Shown here in pieces: positions 5,099-5,323 of a stretch of 5,323 bases of DNA. The notes under the pieces are model-generated. The model did no database searches. It saw nothing but the letters and a program-made list of their open reading frames with translations, and was not told the DNA's origin. Source of the stretch: an uncultured Saprospiraceae bacterium (GTDB lineage Bacteria; Bacteroidota; Bacteroidia; Chitinophagales; Saprospiraceae); the NCBI GenBank assembly GCA_937127195.1, contig CAKZLT010000719.1:1-5323 (forward strand), read 5' to 3'. How positions within the stretch are numbered: the first letter of the stretch is position 1; each line of letters starts with the position of its first letter. Made by a program: the position numbers and the translations under genes.

Positions 5099-5323
5099 AT
5101 GAAGTCAATGAAGCATTCTAAAAATAGCAATAGCAAAACAGGTTTCAAAGGTATTATAACTCTATTTATCATTCTTTTGATAAATATGAATGCTTTTTCT
5201 AATTGCCAAATCAAAGGTATTATTAAGAGTAAAAATACGGATAAGCCAATCGTAAAAGCCGTTGCATTGATAGAAAAAACTGGAAACTATAAGGAAACGA
5301 ATGATTCTGGAGCTTTTCTTTTT
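5099..5323 (+). CDS. N-terminus of a TonB-dependent receptor-like outer-membrane protein (partial)
   Basis: The frame opens at ATG 5099 and is still open at the window edge (75 codons). Residues 1-35 form a signal peptide: a long basic, Asn/Ser-rich n-region, a hydrophobic core GIITLFIILLI (18-28) and likely cleavage near NAFS (31-34). From residue 37 the sequence IKGIIKSKNTDKPIVKAVA and later TNDSGAFLF match the start of a carboxypeptidase-regulatory-like (CarboxypepD_reg) domain, with the usual GxI...PI..A and T.xxGxF pattern. In Bacteroidota this domain precedes the plug and barrel of many TonB-dependent receptors, and a receptor is the expected fourth member beside DUF4856, imelysin and HTTM. 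Other beta-barrel or surface proteins also carry it, so the receptor call is inference until the rest is seen. ATG 5108 is an alternative start. Confidence 0.75.
   Translation, partial: MKSMKHSKNSNSKTGFKGIITLFIILLINMNAFSNCQIKGIIKSKNTDKPIVKAVALIEKTGNYKETNDSGAFLF

Overview
The window looks like a chromosomal piece of a Bacteroidota member, probably Cytophagales-like. The evidence is AT-rich DNA (genes about one third GC), start codons with A-rich leaders and no Shine-Dalgarno, matches to the Bacteroidota -7 box TAnnTTTG, and protein families typical of that phylum. The genus cannot be named from the sequence.

Layout on the + strand. Bases 3-122 are the end of an unrecognised upstream gene. Bases 123-403 are a non-coding block with unusually high GC (about 44%). 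Then come a DUF4856 lipoprotein (404-1510), an imelysin-family lipoprotein (1616-2716) and an HTTM / vitamin K-dependent gamma-carboxylase-like membrane protein (2709-4238, overlapping the imelysin gene). On the - strand, 4243-4848 encodes a solitary PD-(D/E)XK-like, HsdR-N-terminus-like protein whose stop lies 4 bp from the HTTM stop. An AT-rich, palindrome-rich intergenic region (4849-5098) carries divergent candidate promoters. The window ends in the first 75 codons of a secreted protein with a carboxypeptidase-regulatory-like domain, most likely a TonB-dependent outer-membrane receptor.

DUF4856, imelysin, HTTM and a TonB-dependent receptor form a recurring Bacteroidota neighbourhood thought to serve iron or another metal. 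The likely arrangement is two cell-surface or periplasmic lipoproteins, an inner-membrane HTTM protein and an outer-membrane transporter. The biochemistry of the set, and especially of HTTM, is unknown as far as I can tell. Here the set appears split by the - strand nuclease-like gene, leaving the receptor under its own promoter.

The most unusual feature is repeat colonisation of this operon. A palindromic element of about 210 bp, built from an octamer of the form GCAGAGNN, sits at the 5' end of the HTTM gene and is stop-free in the HTTM frame. It apparently adds about 70 codons between the start and the first conserved residues. A second, heptamer-based repeat lies in frame in a later HTTM loop. 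A third, palindromic heptamer repeat fills the DUF4856-imelysin gap.
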